27,004 nucleotides of DNA from Saccoglossus kowalevskii (GCF_000003605.2 NW_003108586.1:85747-112750), one strand, 5' to 3'; shown: positions 9,222 to 20,757, counted from the stretch's first letter. Numbers and translations: made by a program. The notes: generated by a model not told the origin, from the sequence alone.

Positions 9222-11009
9222 GTAAGAAAACCACAGAACCATTTTTAGCCCTCAAAAAGTATCTCTCAGGGGAACAGGGTCACTGTTTTAGAAGCAAAAA
9301 GTATCGTGACGCTCTAACTCTCGCGATATATCGGCAGCCAGTTGCGTCCTAGCAATCATGTGACGATCCTTTATCAATGAAATCTACAAAATTGTATATT
9401 AATGGAGGGAAAAATATATGTTCGGTTGAAGAAATGAACACCCCTCGTCCTGGCCAATGACGTGTACCACGGGGGGGGGGAGGCACAAAGTATCGAGGGC
9501 TGGATAACTGTGTTTTCTATTATTGACAGCATGATGTTTGTTTCACACATTTTGTAACAGCTGATTTATTTTGAAAAGTCAGTTCGATTTCAACAAATAC
9601 AGTTAGAAATCAGCTCAACTCAAGCCTCTCTAAGGTCTGCTAGTATGCGGGAAAACTAAACTCAATGTTTCCATGGAAACGCATCCGGTTACGTTCCTGT
9701 CATCGCCATCCCACCTTGCCTTTGGTGTTAACGCCCTTTCATTGGCTAACAGAGAAGTTGATGCTCAAGTGGATGGGAGGGGGGGGCGATCGTGGAATGA
9801 ACACGCATTGTAAATTAACTAAATATGATTATTACAAAATTGCAGCCAATCTGAAATTGATTACAGTTCGCTGTGAATAATAATATTTTTGTTCATTGCG
9901 AATAATTTATGAGATGAGATGTGGTGTACTAGTATCCTGAGACGACTGAGCACGGAGCATAGTTCCGAATACATGTCAGTTTTCATTTACTATTGTGAAA
10001 TCACAATGATTTTAATCAAAACCAGACAACACATGATACACCGTGAGCTGTAGATTTCACACATACAATATTGGGCCAGAAAGGGATTTTACATACAATC
10101 GCCATGGAGACATGTTTCTAATATAGCGAAAATTGGTACGAAAATCAGAAAAACAGCGAAAAATGTACAAGATCAGACGTTTCGGGTTACCTGTCAGCTG
10201 CTCAGGAAAAAAAAAACAATTATTTTTTTAAAAATCTAAGAAGGGGGAATGGTGAACCGGGTGAAATATCCCGGATATACTCACACGGATGAAGTCTGCT
10301 TTAACTGATATCTGAGAGTTCCAGGAACTGAAGCACGTGATCGTATTATTTTCATTAGTGTACATTTCCCTGACGAGGTGGAGAAACTCTTCTCAGTTTG
10401 TGGGTCGTAATCGACTTCCGTTAAAATAATCAACTCACAGACCACTTTTCAAAAAATGCTTTTTGAATCATTTTTATATTTGGGAAATGTTGATTACCTA
10501 ATTCTTAATAAAATATTATTTCTGAAAATGTTAATTACTAAAGAAAAAACTAGCTTTTCTTTTGACAGATTTTTGCAGTCACGTGATATTGCATGACTAT
10601 TCACTTTTGAGACATGTTTTAATTAGCACTGTTCTCCGAAATTTAACCTCTACTTTGTTTACTAATTTTGATTTTGCAAATTTCGTAAATAGGAACTGAA
10701 ACAATCGATGGGCTATACCATTTGTTGAGGGGTGGCAGCTTAGGATTGCGCACTCTAACACGCAGAGAAACAACTGCCTGAAAAATATATTCAAGTTCTC
10801 CACTTTTTGGAGACATAGCCATGGTTTTTGATTTTTCCTAATTATTACAACCTCAAAATTAAATTGTAGTTTCTTGGCGACCTCAATGATGAACGTAGTT
10901 GTTGGGCACATTTCACAAGAACGGTGTGATCTAACTTTTCGTTCAATTGGGAACTGGTTAATGTAAACTGCAAAACATAGTCATTGTCCGAGGTGTAATC
11001 ATTTTTTGT
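9222..11009. other. No gene seen apart from a possible promoter near 9.7 kb
   Basis: Contains a run of ten G at about 9471, a G6 run near 9780, A-rich runs at about 10206-10240 and a minus-strand frame of 104 codons (10597-10911) with no recognised domain. CACGTG occurs near 10335 and 10580. No exon can be supported. Confidence 0.5.
9667..9745. promoter_or_regulatory. Perfect RFX X-box with nearby CCAAT box
   Basis: GTTTCCATGGAAAC at 9667-9680 is a perfect 14-base palindrome fitting the RFX X-box (RYYNYY, spacer, RRNRAC). GCATCCGGTTACG follows directly, with an ETS-like CCGG. ATTGGCTAA at 9741-9749 is an inverted NF-Y-type CCAAT box. X-boxes plus CCAAT mark many animal ciliary and other RFX-regulated promoters. 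No gene can be tied to it here. Confidence 0.4.
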
Positions 11010-11142
11010 TTAAAGCGCGGTGGTCGTCGCGCAGCGCGTGTTCGAATTTCATGTAAATAAACAATGTATTTTATACGCGTTGTATACGTCGCTATGAGTC
11101 CCATATCGAACAGGACGCGTCGTGACGACTGCCGCGCTTTAA
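11010..11142 (-). mobile_element. MITE-like element, short form, copy 2 (inverted)
   Basis: TTAA at 11010-11013 and 11139-11142 flanks a 125-base body that is the reverse complement of the copy at 6314-6438, with about six differences. The ends are AGCGCGGTGGTCGTCGCGC on the left and GACGACTGCCGCGCT on the right. Flanks outside TTAA differ from those of the other copies, so this is a separate insertion, not a segmental duplication. Confidence 0.92.
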
Positions 11143-13640
11143 CTATTATTGGTTTAATTGTTGAAAGCCAAGTAATATTTGTTTCGTGGCATGTTTTTTA
11201 TAACTGTATATAAAACGTGAGAGACATATACATACAAACAAACGGACAGACGAAAGCGAGTGGACAGGCAAAGATACATTCAGACAGACAATATTTAGGA
11301 AGAGATGAATGTTACATATCTAGTAATAGTACGATTATCACTAGATTATATGGGCGACAGAGAGAAAGACGGGAACCACCAGCGGGTTTGGCACTGAATG
11401 GGAAACAAAAAGATGAAGACAGTGTAGGACAGACACGGGAGAAATATATAAAGATCTGCCTTGGGGTATTAATCGTCACGTGGGGTGCGAGATTTTGGGA
11501 GCAATGATTATCAAAGATTTAGTACGATAATTATTCCACTTGGAAGGGGTTTTATAATCCTATGCTGCTGCCCTTGGCTCTTTAGCAAATGAAAAACTGG
11601 GAATCTATTTCCGATGGTTCGTTCTATACATTTAATGCACGTATTCATTGTCTGCCCTTGCAAACATTATTAATGGAACAGTAAGGTTGGGTTTGTATAT
11701 AGCACGGTGCCTTCAGGTAATATGGAACAAAATTAAGGAACAACTCCATATGTTGGGGAAATTATTTGACAACATAATATAGTAATTGTCATGGAAATTG
11801 GCTATTCTCACCAAATTCAAGCTCCCTCAATACAAATTTACTTAAAGTACGAAGGGAGAGGCTACATCATCGCCTATCACCATTCCAGTCACGTACCGCA
11901 TTCTACTCAAATGCAATAAATTCGCTAAAGGGGGAAACCGAATGTCAGTTCTTGTCAGATTTCAATGTTAATTTCATCTTCCTATTGTTGGATATTCCCA
12001 GTCCCACCTGATGTGAAATGGACACCGTGTTCTTCAATTTCTTTTGTTTGGTTCAACTGAACTGAACTGGTTCAATATTCGTAATGTTGTTTTCCTCTTT
12101 TTTTTAGTGTTGCACCATGTTGTCTTGACAGCAAATGTTATTTTGTACGAATCGTTAATAGCCTTCTCGTCAAGTAGAAATGTTTCCAGCAATGCGTCAT
12201 CGATTTGATCCGAGACAAAATAGAGCAATAATCAAGACAAAAAAAATCAAACCATTTTCCCCATTTTGGCAAATTGAGTTAATAGATAATGAAATATATG
12301 CTTGGTAGATGGACGAGATAATAATATACAGGCTCGCGGTGAGCTGGCGCGGTCTCTCGACACAACCAATCAGTGTCCCCGGACAGTGTTAGTTGCGGCA
12401 CGGAATACCAAAGGCGGATCATGAAAGGCGGATTCGACGCCAACATGCGATATTGTGTGCTATTCTAATCTGTCAAAATTTCCCTGGAAAATACATTTTG
12501 TTATTTTTGTCTCGTGTCTGTTATGAATTAGTCATATCGAACAATACGAATTATTCAACAAGCACAAATCTACTTAAAATTTAAACTCGCAATAAAATCT
12601 AAATATTAAGTTGGATAAAAAAGTATTATTTTTTTTACAAAATCAACACATAATAATCGATTTTTTATCAAGTGACCTGAGCTTTTACAGAATTAACGAA
12701 ATAGGGACTATTTAACATATCACTGAACATACTACCGACGTGTGAAAAAAATCAATACCATAAAAGCTAATTTCCCGAGGCATTTTGCCAAATTTCACGG
12801 TTTAATTAATATGATGGATTACGTAGTTTTTTTTTCTAAATAAAACAACAAAAACACAGATTCAAGACACACGAACGGGCATAATTGTATTACCTCCCCA
12901 CCTCTCAAATAAACATGGTGACGTTTAATAAAATATGGCGATGCTCGGTGTGCGCTGTCGCATCCTATCCAATACAGATCAGAACGAGAGTAAGTCTCTG
13001 ATAGTCAGATCACAGTGTGACAGCCAATAATAGGAGCGAACTGAAGCCCATTTATAAATTTGTCACGTCTACGCGCATAAGCTTGAATAATGGGATATAT
13101 TGAAACGAACAACATGTCCCATCGATAGTGAGTAATGTTCATTTCCCGTCGGTGTCAATAACGTCGTACATTGCACACACAGACTGGGGCTCTTTTCTCC
13201 GATTTAGCTGAATTGGAACAGTTGGTTGAAGGATGTATTACGGAGGCTTAGAACTGGCGCCGAGTAGAGCGCATACATATCAGCTATCATTTCCCTTCAG
13301 GCAGTTCTTTTTTTTTTCATGAGAAAAATCGAAACAGACGTGGATTCATGGAATGTGTAATTTTATTAATTCCAAAGTGATGTCGCAGTGCGGACAACGC
13401 TAAAACACGCCTAATTCAGATGTGACGAGTATATATATAGAGAGAGATTATCTTGAGCGAGTGAATAGGGTGGCGTTTCTTAATTAGATTGCAACTAGAG
13501 CAGGAAAATAGAGGCCTATGCATTCACCCGATAACTTGAATACACTTACTAATAGATGGAGGTGATTTACTATCCTAAATAAAATATAAAAAGGAAAGCG
13601 AACCGTCGAAACGTTCCTTTCGCTACGCATTCATATTATC
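11143..13640. other. No gene seen
   Basis: ACA/GACA-rich low-complexity sequence at about 11218-11293 explains the 96-codon frame there. CCAATCA at about 12366, with a direct repeat AAAGGCGGAT at 12410 and 12424 and a donor-like GCG-GTGAGC just upstream, makes a weak promoter candidate. A long T run lies at about 13308, and a short TA/GA microsatellite at about 13431-13448. Nothing firmer. Confidence 0.45.
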
Positions 13641-16226
13641 TGCAATGACCGATCACCACGTCGTGAAATTTTACAAGATTCGGTGCAGAGCATTAAAAAA
13701 TTCCAAGGGTTAATGCTAGATTTGTTTTTTATTCAATTTGTTTCATTTCCAGTTTTGGGAAATCTATTATTTCTTTGTTTGAATAAACTGTACATATTTT
13801 GTATTTATTCCTACCCGGAATATTGTTTACACACAGACGAAAATCCCCGCTACCATTATCACATAATTTATAATGGCCCACCCCTTATTTTGAATCATAC
13901 GGGGGAGACAACACAATGTGCAATTTTCATTTTGCATGAACATCGGCAACGAGGTGTTAAGCATTTGAATCACTGTATTGGAGGCTATCTGCCAGACATG
14001 GTTTGTTGCGATCTTGCTAAACAAAGATTTCTTGTTCTGTGAAAAAAGAAAAGACACAACGTCCGAATTAATTTCGGAAAATTGGTCGATATTCAGAAAT
14101 GGTAATCAGTTTATCATATTATTTATATGGGTCAGTGGTGTTCATTTACTACTTAGTCGTACGTTTATTCATTAATTCAAGGTGGGAAGTTGATAAACAA
14201 AAATTTGCAGTAAAAAAACTAACTTTGGGCAGATAACTAGAACAACTAGTTTCATAACACGCCTGAAAAAATGCATGAAAATGTGAAGATGTTACAGATT
14301 TTTTTAACAACGAGTTGGATAATTTGTTCCCGTTAAATTGGAAATGCGTACCAACTAACTACCAACTACACATTAAAGTCCCAGATATAGGTTATAACAA
14401 AATGTCATTCTCTTAATATTATCATGCTTTATTCGAATTATTTCGAACACTGTTAACACAGCTTTTCTCAAAAAATATATATAAGCACATCCAGATGTGA
14501 AAAAGTGCACACACGTTTAAATAAACCGTACTCTTTGTCTTCCTTTTAGCGTTAGGCTTACTCTCGTATTTGCAGCTGGCAGACTCACCCATGCGTGCGT
14601 AAAACCAGTAACATTTGGGATTTCTAGAATGGGGACATGCTGGTACGGCCTCTAGATACACAGACACGACACACACGGCGTTTCTGTCCGTCTAGTCTCG
14701 ACCAGATAAATGTATCAGCCAGCGCAGCCAACAACCATTGATTTTTTTTTTCATTTCCTCTGCCCTATCATTGAAAACGCCGTGTATGTGTCGCCAAATT
14801 AACCTAATAACGGGCATTGTGGTACTAATATAACTATTGTAACGTTGATAATTACATCGCACGGGTCGCAACAATGGATACGCGTGATAACATAAAAGCA
14901 GACGCCAACTTAACACTAACGGGAGGTAATACACACTACCATACGGCGTCCTCGGCATAAGTCGACGGGACGCATTAGTATGGTTTCCCAAAATATAAAG
15001 AACAGGGAGGTGAGCAGAGCAGAGTGGGATCATGGCGACAGTGCAACATGTCCCAGCGCCCGTAATTGCGCTTTAAAATAGTCTACAATTCTCTTAATGG
15101 CAATCAACATCCAACATCGCTGCCAAGATTGCATCCAATTTCTATGATCGCTTCCATGATGAAAGTGTTATTTTAAACCACCTACGGCGATTTGTAATGT
15201 GAATACCAAGTAGGAGTCAGGGGTAGTAATTCTGACGTGTGTGCTTAGAAGGGGTGTGCACGGAGACGAGAATACGATATATTGGATCCAATCTTCATTA
15301 ATGGGTTTGGCGAAACGCTTGCAGGTAATATTGGCGGAGGCATTCGATTGGTTTGGCGAAAGAAGTGATGACCTTCAGTTTACCAAACAATGATTGTGAA
15401 AATGAAGCAGGGGAATACATTAGCCACTTTATGTACTGAATTCACACTTAAATTGAAAACCTTTTTGTTCCCGCATTTTTGTCGGTTGTTGCATCTTTAT
15501 TTTACATTACATAGATGTACTAATACGATTATGAATATTTTATTTGACATAAAATGAAATATACGTAATATAACATCGAAGGTCAATTACATAAACAACG
15601 TAAATAATCGGATCCTCATCATGAATACATACGGCTTACGAACACGTTATCTTCAGTTTAGGCAGCACTTCACAGCACAGTTCTTCTTAACACTTTTTCA
15701 GAAACTTCTTATTGGGTAGTCGACGCTTTTGGTGATAGATATATAGGTAAATTAACTTTGCTATATCCTTTCACGAACAAATCGCATTACTCCTTTTTTA
15801 TATCGTTATTAGCAAAATTAATAACACGTCAATTTATACAATTATTTTTTTCAAAGCAACATAGGGAAACAATTACTAGTACCCACCTGCATGAACACTT
15901 AGATGTTTACCCAGAATGCAGAATAAAACATTCTAAGGCGTTCTAAACACTTCAAAACTATGAAAGTGAGATAGAAAAGATGGTTGCCAATTGTTTACCA
16001 AATAAGTAGCCGAAGTCCCTATGTAATAAGCGTGAATAACTGGAGTGGCCAAGTGCTCTCAGTTCGTTAAATAGGTAAATGAAGTAATTGACACTTACTG
16101 GGTCGCCTTTACCAGACATGAGTCACGCTGTGCATATTAAAACACTGTTGAAGCTTATTTAAATGGTTAGGGGTGGTCTCTAAAAAAAGACGTATCTTTG
16201 TGTGATCAAAGGTCATTTGTATTTTT
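13641..16226. other. No gene seen before the gap
   Basis: Overlapping frames at 13683-14042 (plus) and 13827-14057 (minus), and minus frames at 14422-14676 and 14692-15033, have no recognised domain. At 15031 a well-placed ATGGCGACAGTG starts a 14-codon frame, 30-odd bases after TATAAAG. On the minus strand, ATGTCTGGTAAAGGCGACCC at 16119-16100 runs into a strong GTAAGTGT donor. Either could be a short first exon, but neither is supported by anything further. Confidence 0.4.
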
Positions 16227-16388
16227 NNNNNNNNNNNNNNNNNNNNNNNNNNNNNNNNNNNNNNNNNNNNNNNNNNNNNNNNNNNNNNNNNNNNNNNNNN
16301 NNNNNNNNNNNNNNNNNNNNNNNNNNNNNNNNNNNNNNNNNNNNNNNNNNNNNNNNNNNNNNNNNNNNNNNNNNNNNNNNNNNNNNNN
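16227..16388. other. Assembly gap, 162 N
   Basis: All bases are N. Reading frames crossing it are meaningless. It directly precedes the LINE remnant, so missing sequence may be part of that element. Confidence 1.
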
Positions 16389-17077
16389 TGCCTCTGTAAC
16401 AAAACAGTTTATGGACAATCTCCAAATTTAACAGTCAAGAAAAAATGCATGATGACAATAAAGACAAAAACCAAATTACAGAATGCAAAACAAAATGCTG
16501 CTCGTATGAGGAGTATCTGTCAACAATAAAAAACTCTAAACATAGATCAACACTAACAAAACTAAGAATTAGTGCCCATGTTCTACAAATAGAAATGGGT
16601 CACTATAATAAATTATATACATGCAAAAGACTTAGACGAAATTAAAGATGAAAAGCATTTTCTTCTAAATTGTATGAAAATGAAAGAAACCAGCTAAACA
16701 ATGAGTCAAAAATATCACTGCCAAACACGACAGATGAAGAAAAAATTATAGCAATATGGTGAGCAATAATGAGAATAAAAGAATTATAAAACTAGCTAAA
16801 TACATTATGAATGTTTCAAAATTAGAGAAAATAACATGAAAAAGCCTTCATTGTATTTTAATAAACCACAATATTAATATCGAGGCATAACTGCAAGGTT
16901 TTCCTGTGATTATCAAAAACTATATTTATTGTATTATATATTGATCTCTTCAAGTTTGTATTGTTAATTTGTTTACTTAATTTTTTTTAATTTTATTTAT
17001 TTATATTTTTTTATATTTCATCCTCACTTTATTGTTATTTAACTCAAGATCCTATAAAGGATACGATATAAATAAAG

Positions 17078-17112
<35 letters not shown>
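16389..17112 (+). mobile_element. LINE 3' end with C-terminal ORF2 remnants and (ATT)n tail
   Basis: Three frames carry consecutive parts of one C-terminal LINE protein tail. From 16445 comes YLSTIKN, then LTKLRISAHVLQIEMGHY. From 16626 the frame shifts to KDLDEIKDEKHFLLNC, a Cys/His block whose first cysteines are lost. After 16683 comes LPNTTDEEKIIAIW, then from 16756 MVSNNENKRIIKLAKYI. This order (RISAH-L-IE-GHY, DE-HFLLNC, EEK, AKYI) is known from many invertebrate LINEs. The 3' UTR is T-rich, with a small hairpin ATCCT-ataa-AGGAT at 17049-17062, AATAAA at 17071-17076 and about ten ATT units to 17112. At least three frameshifts make it inactive. It is the same broad type as the fragment at 1-350, and the two cover adjoining parts of the protein. 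Confidence 0.82.
17079..17112. repeat. (ATT)n microsatellite, LINE tail
   Basis: About ten uninterrupted ATT units follow AATAAAGTTT. The position at the end of the LINE remnant fits a simple-repeat tail made by target-primed reverse transcription. Confidence 0.95.
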
Positions 17113-17263
17113 AAAATGACGGACACACAGTCAGTTTTAAACAGTTCAATCACACTAGTAACTATAGTAACGGACCACGAGTTCCCGACAAAGTAACCAC
17201 GGGGAAGCAGCCTTTATAGAGAATGGTTCCCTATAAATGAATGGACACTCTTCATACATCATG

Positions 17264-17766
17264 TGACGTCACATTTACAGAGGCGGGTTTGAGCATGGTT
17301 AATAGCAGAGTATATATCAATAATTATTAGTATCACAGTAGATTCGCTTGATTCGTCATTACAATTTAATTTATGTACGATTTAATTTATTCACATTGTA
17401 TTTTCTATATGTAATCTCATCCTGATGAGAATATGACGTCATTGAATATTTATTCGCAACTGAAATGATACTTGATCTATTGTTGTGATCCCCATGGTGC
17501 ACGTGATACCCAGTTTGATGACGTCGGCAAAGTGTAGACACGTCAAGTTCGCAAGTCACCCACGTGTGTACACGTGTATCCTATTTGCACCATTAAAGTG
17601 ACTCCAGCTCTTCATGGTTTGACAGTTCTTCATATTTACCGACTACGTGAGACAAATATATTGATATTGGTAAGACTTTCTCGAGAGAATATAACACGTA
17701 TAACTAGGTACAAATATGGTGGTTTTGATGACGTGCACGATTCGCTATCACGTGATTCTGACGTCT
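17264..17766. promoter_or_regulatory. Dense CRE and E-box cluster, candidate enhancer or promoter
   Basis: Two full CRE palindromes TGACGTCA lie at 17264-17271 and 17434-17441. Near-CREs follow at 17519 (TGACGTCG), 17729 (TGACGTGC) and 17759 (TGACGTCT). E-boxes CACGTG lie at 17500, 17561, 17571 and 17749. In sequence this AT-rich, each such six- to eight-base site should be rare, so nine in about 500 bases stands out. TATAAAT occurs at about 17232 and TATATAT at about 17311. No adjacent exon is certain; ATATTG followed by GTAAGACTT near 17669 is a donor-like site. Known binders of these motifs are CREB/ATF and bHLH factors, but their use here is inference. Confidence 0.42.
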
Positions 17767-17770
17767 GTAA

Positions 17771-18194
17771 ATAATATCTTACAAATGGTCAATACATGTA
17801 CATGCACTATCATTTTTATCATTGGTTTATTATTGTACACGATGTCTTTGATATTTGCCACTGGCCGCTAATCATAAACAACGCGTAGAAAAATGTAGCT
17901 ATTATCAGAAAGGGCCACCAGAGACAGCGTGGACGGAGATCAATCAAAAACATGATTGCCACCAATCATGGAACAGTACAGTGTTTTTAAATAATGCCCC
18001 CGGCCAACTGTCAGAAGCAACCTAATTATTGAGTGCTATTAAATCCACACTAATATAATATGGAATTAAATTGACACAATACATGAAACAGAAGCAATTA
18101 CACAGTCAGTGCCATCATTATACATGTGGGAAAAAGATGAGATTTTCTCTTCTACAATGATTTAGCTTCATATAAAATGCCGATCTAATCCTCA
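17771..18194. other. No gene seen
   Basis: AT-rich anonymous sequence without repeats or exon signals that I can support. Confidence 0.55.
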
Positions 18195-18210
18195 ACTTGG
18201 AGATGCTTTG

Positions 18211-18300
18211 TCGTAAGGTAATTAGAGTAGCATGCCGATTAATCACAGTATTTGATCGCTATCCGTGATTGGAGGACTGTGGTTTGAGTCACGGTTCCTA
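18211..18300 (+). repeat. tRNA-like relic, possible SINE head
   Basis: GTAATTAGAG at 18218-18227 resembles the end of a pol III A box (GTGGTTAGAG, 8 of 10). GATTGGAGGACTGTGGTTTG followed by AGTCACGG, to 18294, resembles an anticodon-to-T-arm segment, with B box GGTTTGAGTCA (9 of 11 to GGTTCGANTCC). The A-to-B distance is longer than in a tRNA and includes extra bases at about 18237-18262. An A-rich stretch follows at 18300-18306. This is most like the head of an old SINE; a working tRNA gene is unlikely. Confidence 0.35.
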
Positions 18301-20757
18301 AAAAAGATTTAATTTTTTAGTAATCGTGTTTGAGTGTAACACGTGAATCAGTAATAATTATATATGGCCAGTGCTTGTAGATATTGATAGTCGTCGTAAA
18401 ATGTTCACGCGTGTGTGCGGAAATATTACCTCCAATCACAGTCCCTATGACTGTGCTCAAATTATGGAAGACTGTGACAATTACACCTTTCAATGCGGTG
18501 TATTTGTGCCGAGTGACGACGATTGGGTCCCCCGCAGGGTCCAGTCTGGTAATATAATATATAATGGCGCGGGTTTCTAGGTGCATTTTCGTTAAATTTA
18601 AAAAAATGGGACCAAAATAGACTAACATTAATCGGTTAATGTGAAGGCAGTGACTTAGTCACATTCACCTTGATCGGCTATCGGGACGGGTCGGAATCTC
18701 AGACAACTATATCTGAGGTAGAATCGAAAAGGGATAAACGGTTTACGGCTATTACAACTTATTAATATAATCCGGTATTAATACAATCCGATTTCTTTGA
18801 AACTCGGAAACGCGGTTGTCGAGACAATGTATTTGTCATCACACAACATCGGAAGACAACGCGAATTCATCATATTAATTGACCGTGACTGCCACTTGTG
18901 AAATCGAGTTGACTGCAATGCACTCGTAAATATTATACAACAGTATGTGGTTCTGTATGTGTATATAGTTCTACCGCATATAGGCACATACCCAATAAAA
19001 ATGAAACGAGATGAAATGAGAGAACACGGTATATGCGTGGTGTTAACAGAAACAGAACACACCATGGCTCGCATAAACACGTGATTAACTCGTAATGAAC
19101 CGCCCGACCGTCTCTGACAACTTATTCCAACGACAGCTGTCCGGATATGAGAGAAGACGGTCGTTCTCACTCGTGAAACGCAGATAAAATAATACATTCC
19201 ATTTTATTTATAAATGAGATTCAATTCGGGATTTGTTGAAAGATGAAATATGATCTGGTTGTGAAATTGTATATGATTGGCTTATTTAAATGTCGTTTCG
19301 TTTATGTATAGGCCGTTGCAAGTCGATTGTGCTAATTGAGACAATAGTGAAATTCTCAACCCGAAACAGGCATGTAAAAAAATATCAGGTTGTATGCTGA
19401 AAATTGACGGAACATTAAACGTAATCAATTACACTGTATTTTGATTAACGGTATGCGTTAATATACACCTGACTTGAAAGCTGAAAATAAACACTCCCAC
19501 AATCTCAACCGATAACCGTTATCTCAGAAAACACAGTCACCGACAGGAAACAGTGATCAGACTCACATGACATATGCACGTGTATCGTCCACTCTTACAG
19601 TGAATAAAGTTCGTCTTCATTGTCAGACACACTTTTTAGCCACATGCCTAATAAAATGAAAAGACAAATACCCTTCATGGGGGCCATTCAAAAGACAAGC
19701 GTTACCGTTGTGATGTTTTTATTCAAGACCACTCGCTGTTGACCATTCGACGTATTGCCCAGGTGGCTGTTGCCTTTCCCACTGAAAACAAATTGTCACA
19801 CCCCCATATCCAATGTATTTTACATCATATTTTGCATAGTAGACATAGTAAAAAAGTACACGGCTCCCGTTATTAAAAAAACAGTATAGTTTGATCACAG
19901 ACCCTCTATGATTTGATAAATAAAATATTGTAGTCCCCCTGAGGTGGACGAGTTTGACACAAATTACCGATAAATGTCAGCAGGTTGCGTTATCTCAACC
20001 CCCCCCCCCCCACTATCCAAGATTACATTTTAGTATTTCCATCAGATAGTTTGTTGCCTGACTGACAACACGTCGCACTACTTTGTCAGCTACTGAGATA
20101 AGATAACACGCACCCCCTAAGGAATTAACTGGTTAATGTCAAGTCAACAGTAAAACACTGTCAGAATTGAATCATTTAAACACGCCTGGCAGGTGTTGTT
20201 AACCCGACTGACCCTTACAGAGTTCGAAGGTCACAGAGACACATTTGGTCAGGCATTTCACCGGAGGGAATGTATTCACTCGGTTGTCACTAATGCAAAC
20301 ACTGACAGTGAATATATTGCATGGAAATCTTGCAACAAGGACACATACAAGCTCTATACCTAATTAAACGTGGTATACATAGCAAGATGCGAAGCCACAG
20401 CAGGAAGCAGTTGTACACTGTAAATTATGAACGCGAACGAGGACATTGTCACATGATTCAAACAGTAGCCACTATACATGTATCAATTACAAATGGATTA
20501 CTAGACGGTACCTGACAGTATCGGAGTGTCCTCATAATTTATTGCATTTCACGTCTTAAACGTTGTGATTGATGTACAGCGATGTTGTCAGTCGTCGATA
20601 ATAATCACGGATACCGTTTCATCTTCTATGCCAGTATTGTCCGTGTTTCCACTCAAGTGACATACAGACACACTACCTTATTTATCGGTTTACGTGCTTT
20701 GTCTATTAATATTGCATATAACGTGAACTAGATTTACAAACGCCTTGTCGTAAATCT
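18301..20757. other. No gene supported; long chance-level frames on both strands
   Basis: The 18371-18580 plus frame includes a Cys-rich stretch (CGNITSNHSPYDCAQIMEDC). It is preceded by a weak acceptor (CTTGTAG at 18381) and followed by a donor-like CTG-GTAATA at about 18549. A 139-codon minus frame spans 18778-19197, and the plus strand there is also nearly open. No domain is recognised in any of them. A run of 13 or so C lies at about 19999-20011. Confidence 0.4.

Noticed and set aside
10597-10911. 104-codon minus frame
   Set aside because: AT-driven Phe/Lys/Leu composition and no domain; treated as chance.
11217-11507. 96-codon plus frame rich in Gln, Arg and Lys
   Set aside because: Its start lies in ACA/GACA low-complexity DNA, and no domain is visible.
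13683-14057. 119-codon plus and 76-codon minus overlapping frames
   Set aside because: No domain or splice context. Mutual overlap and unusual residue mix fit chance.
14350-14369. ACCAACTA short direct repeats
   Set aside because: Two to three copies of eight bases in AT-rich sequence is within chance.
14692-15033. 113-codon minus frame
   Set aside because: No recognised domain, no convincing splice sites and odd composition.
15060-15075. GCGCTTTAA as a possible MITE end (also TTTAAAGCGC at 21785)
   Set aside because: Only the outer nine to ten bases match, and no body or partner end is found.
16109-16431. Five frames spanning the N gap
   Set aside because: They are open only because N codons cannot be stops.
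18778-19197. 139-codon minus-strand frame, longest outside the repeats
   Set aside because: No domain recognised. By rough reckoning a run of this length is expected about once by chance in 27 kb read in six frames. The plus strand is nearly as open.
19999-20011. Long C or G homopolymers (also about 9471 and 24945)
   Set aside because: Ordinary homopolymer runs that are prone to sequencing error; no further structure around them.
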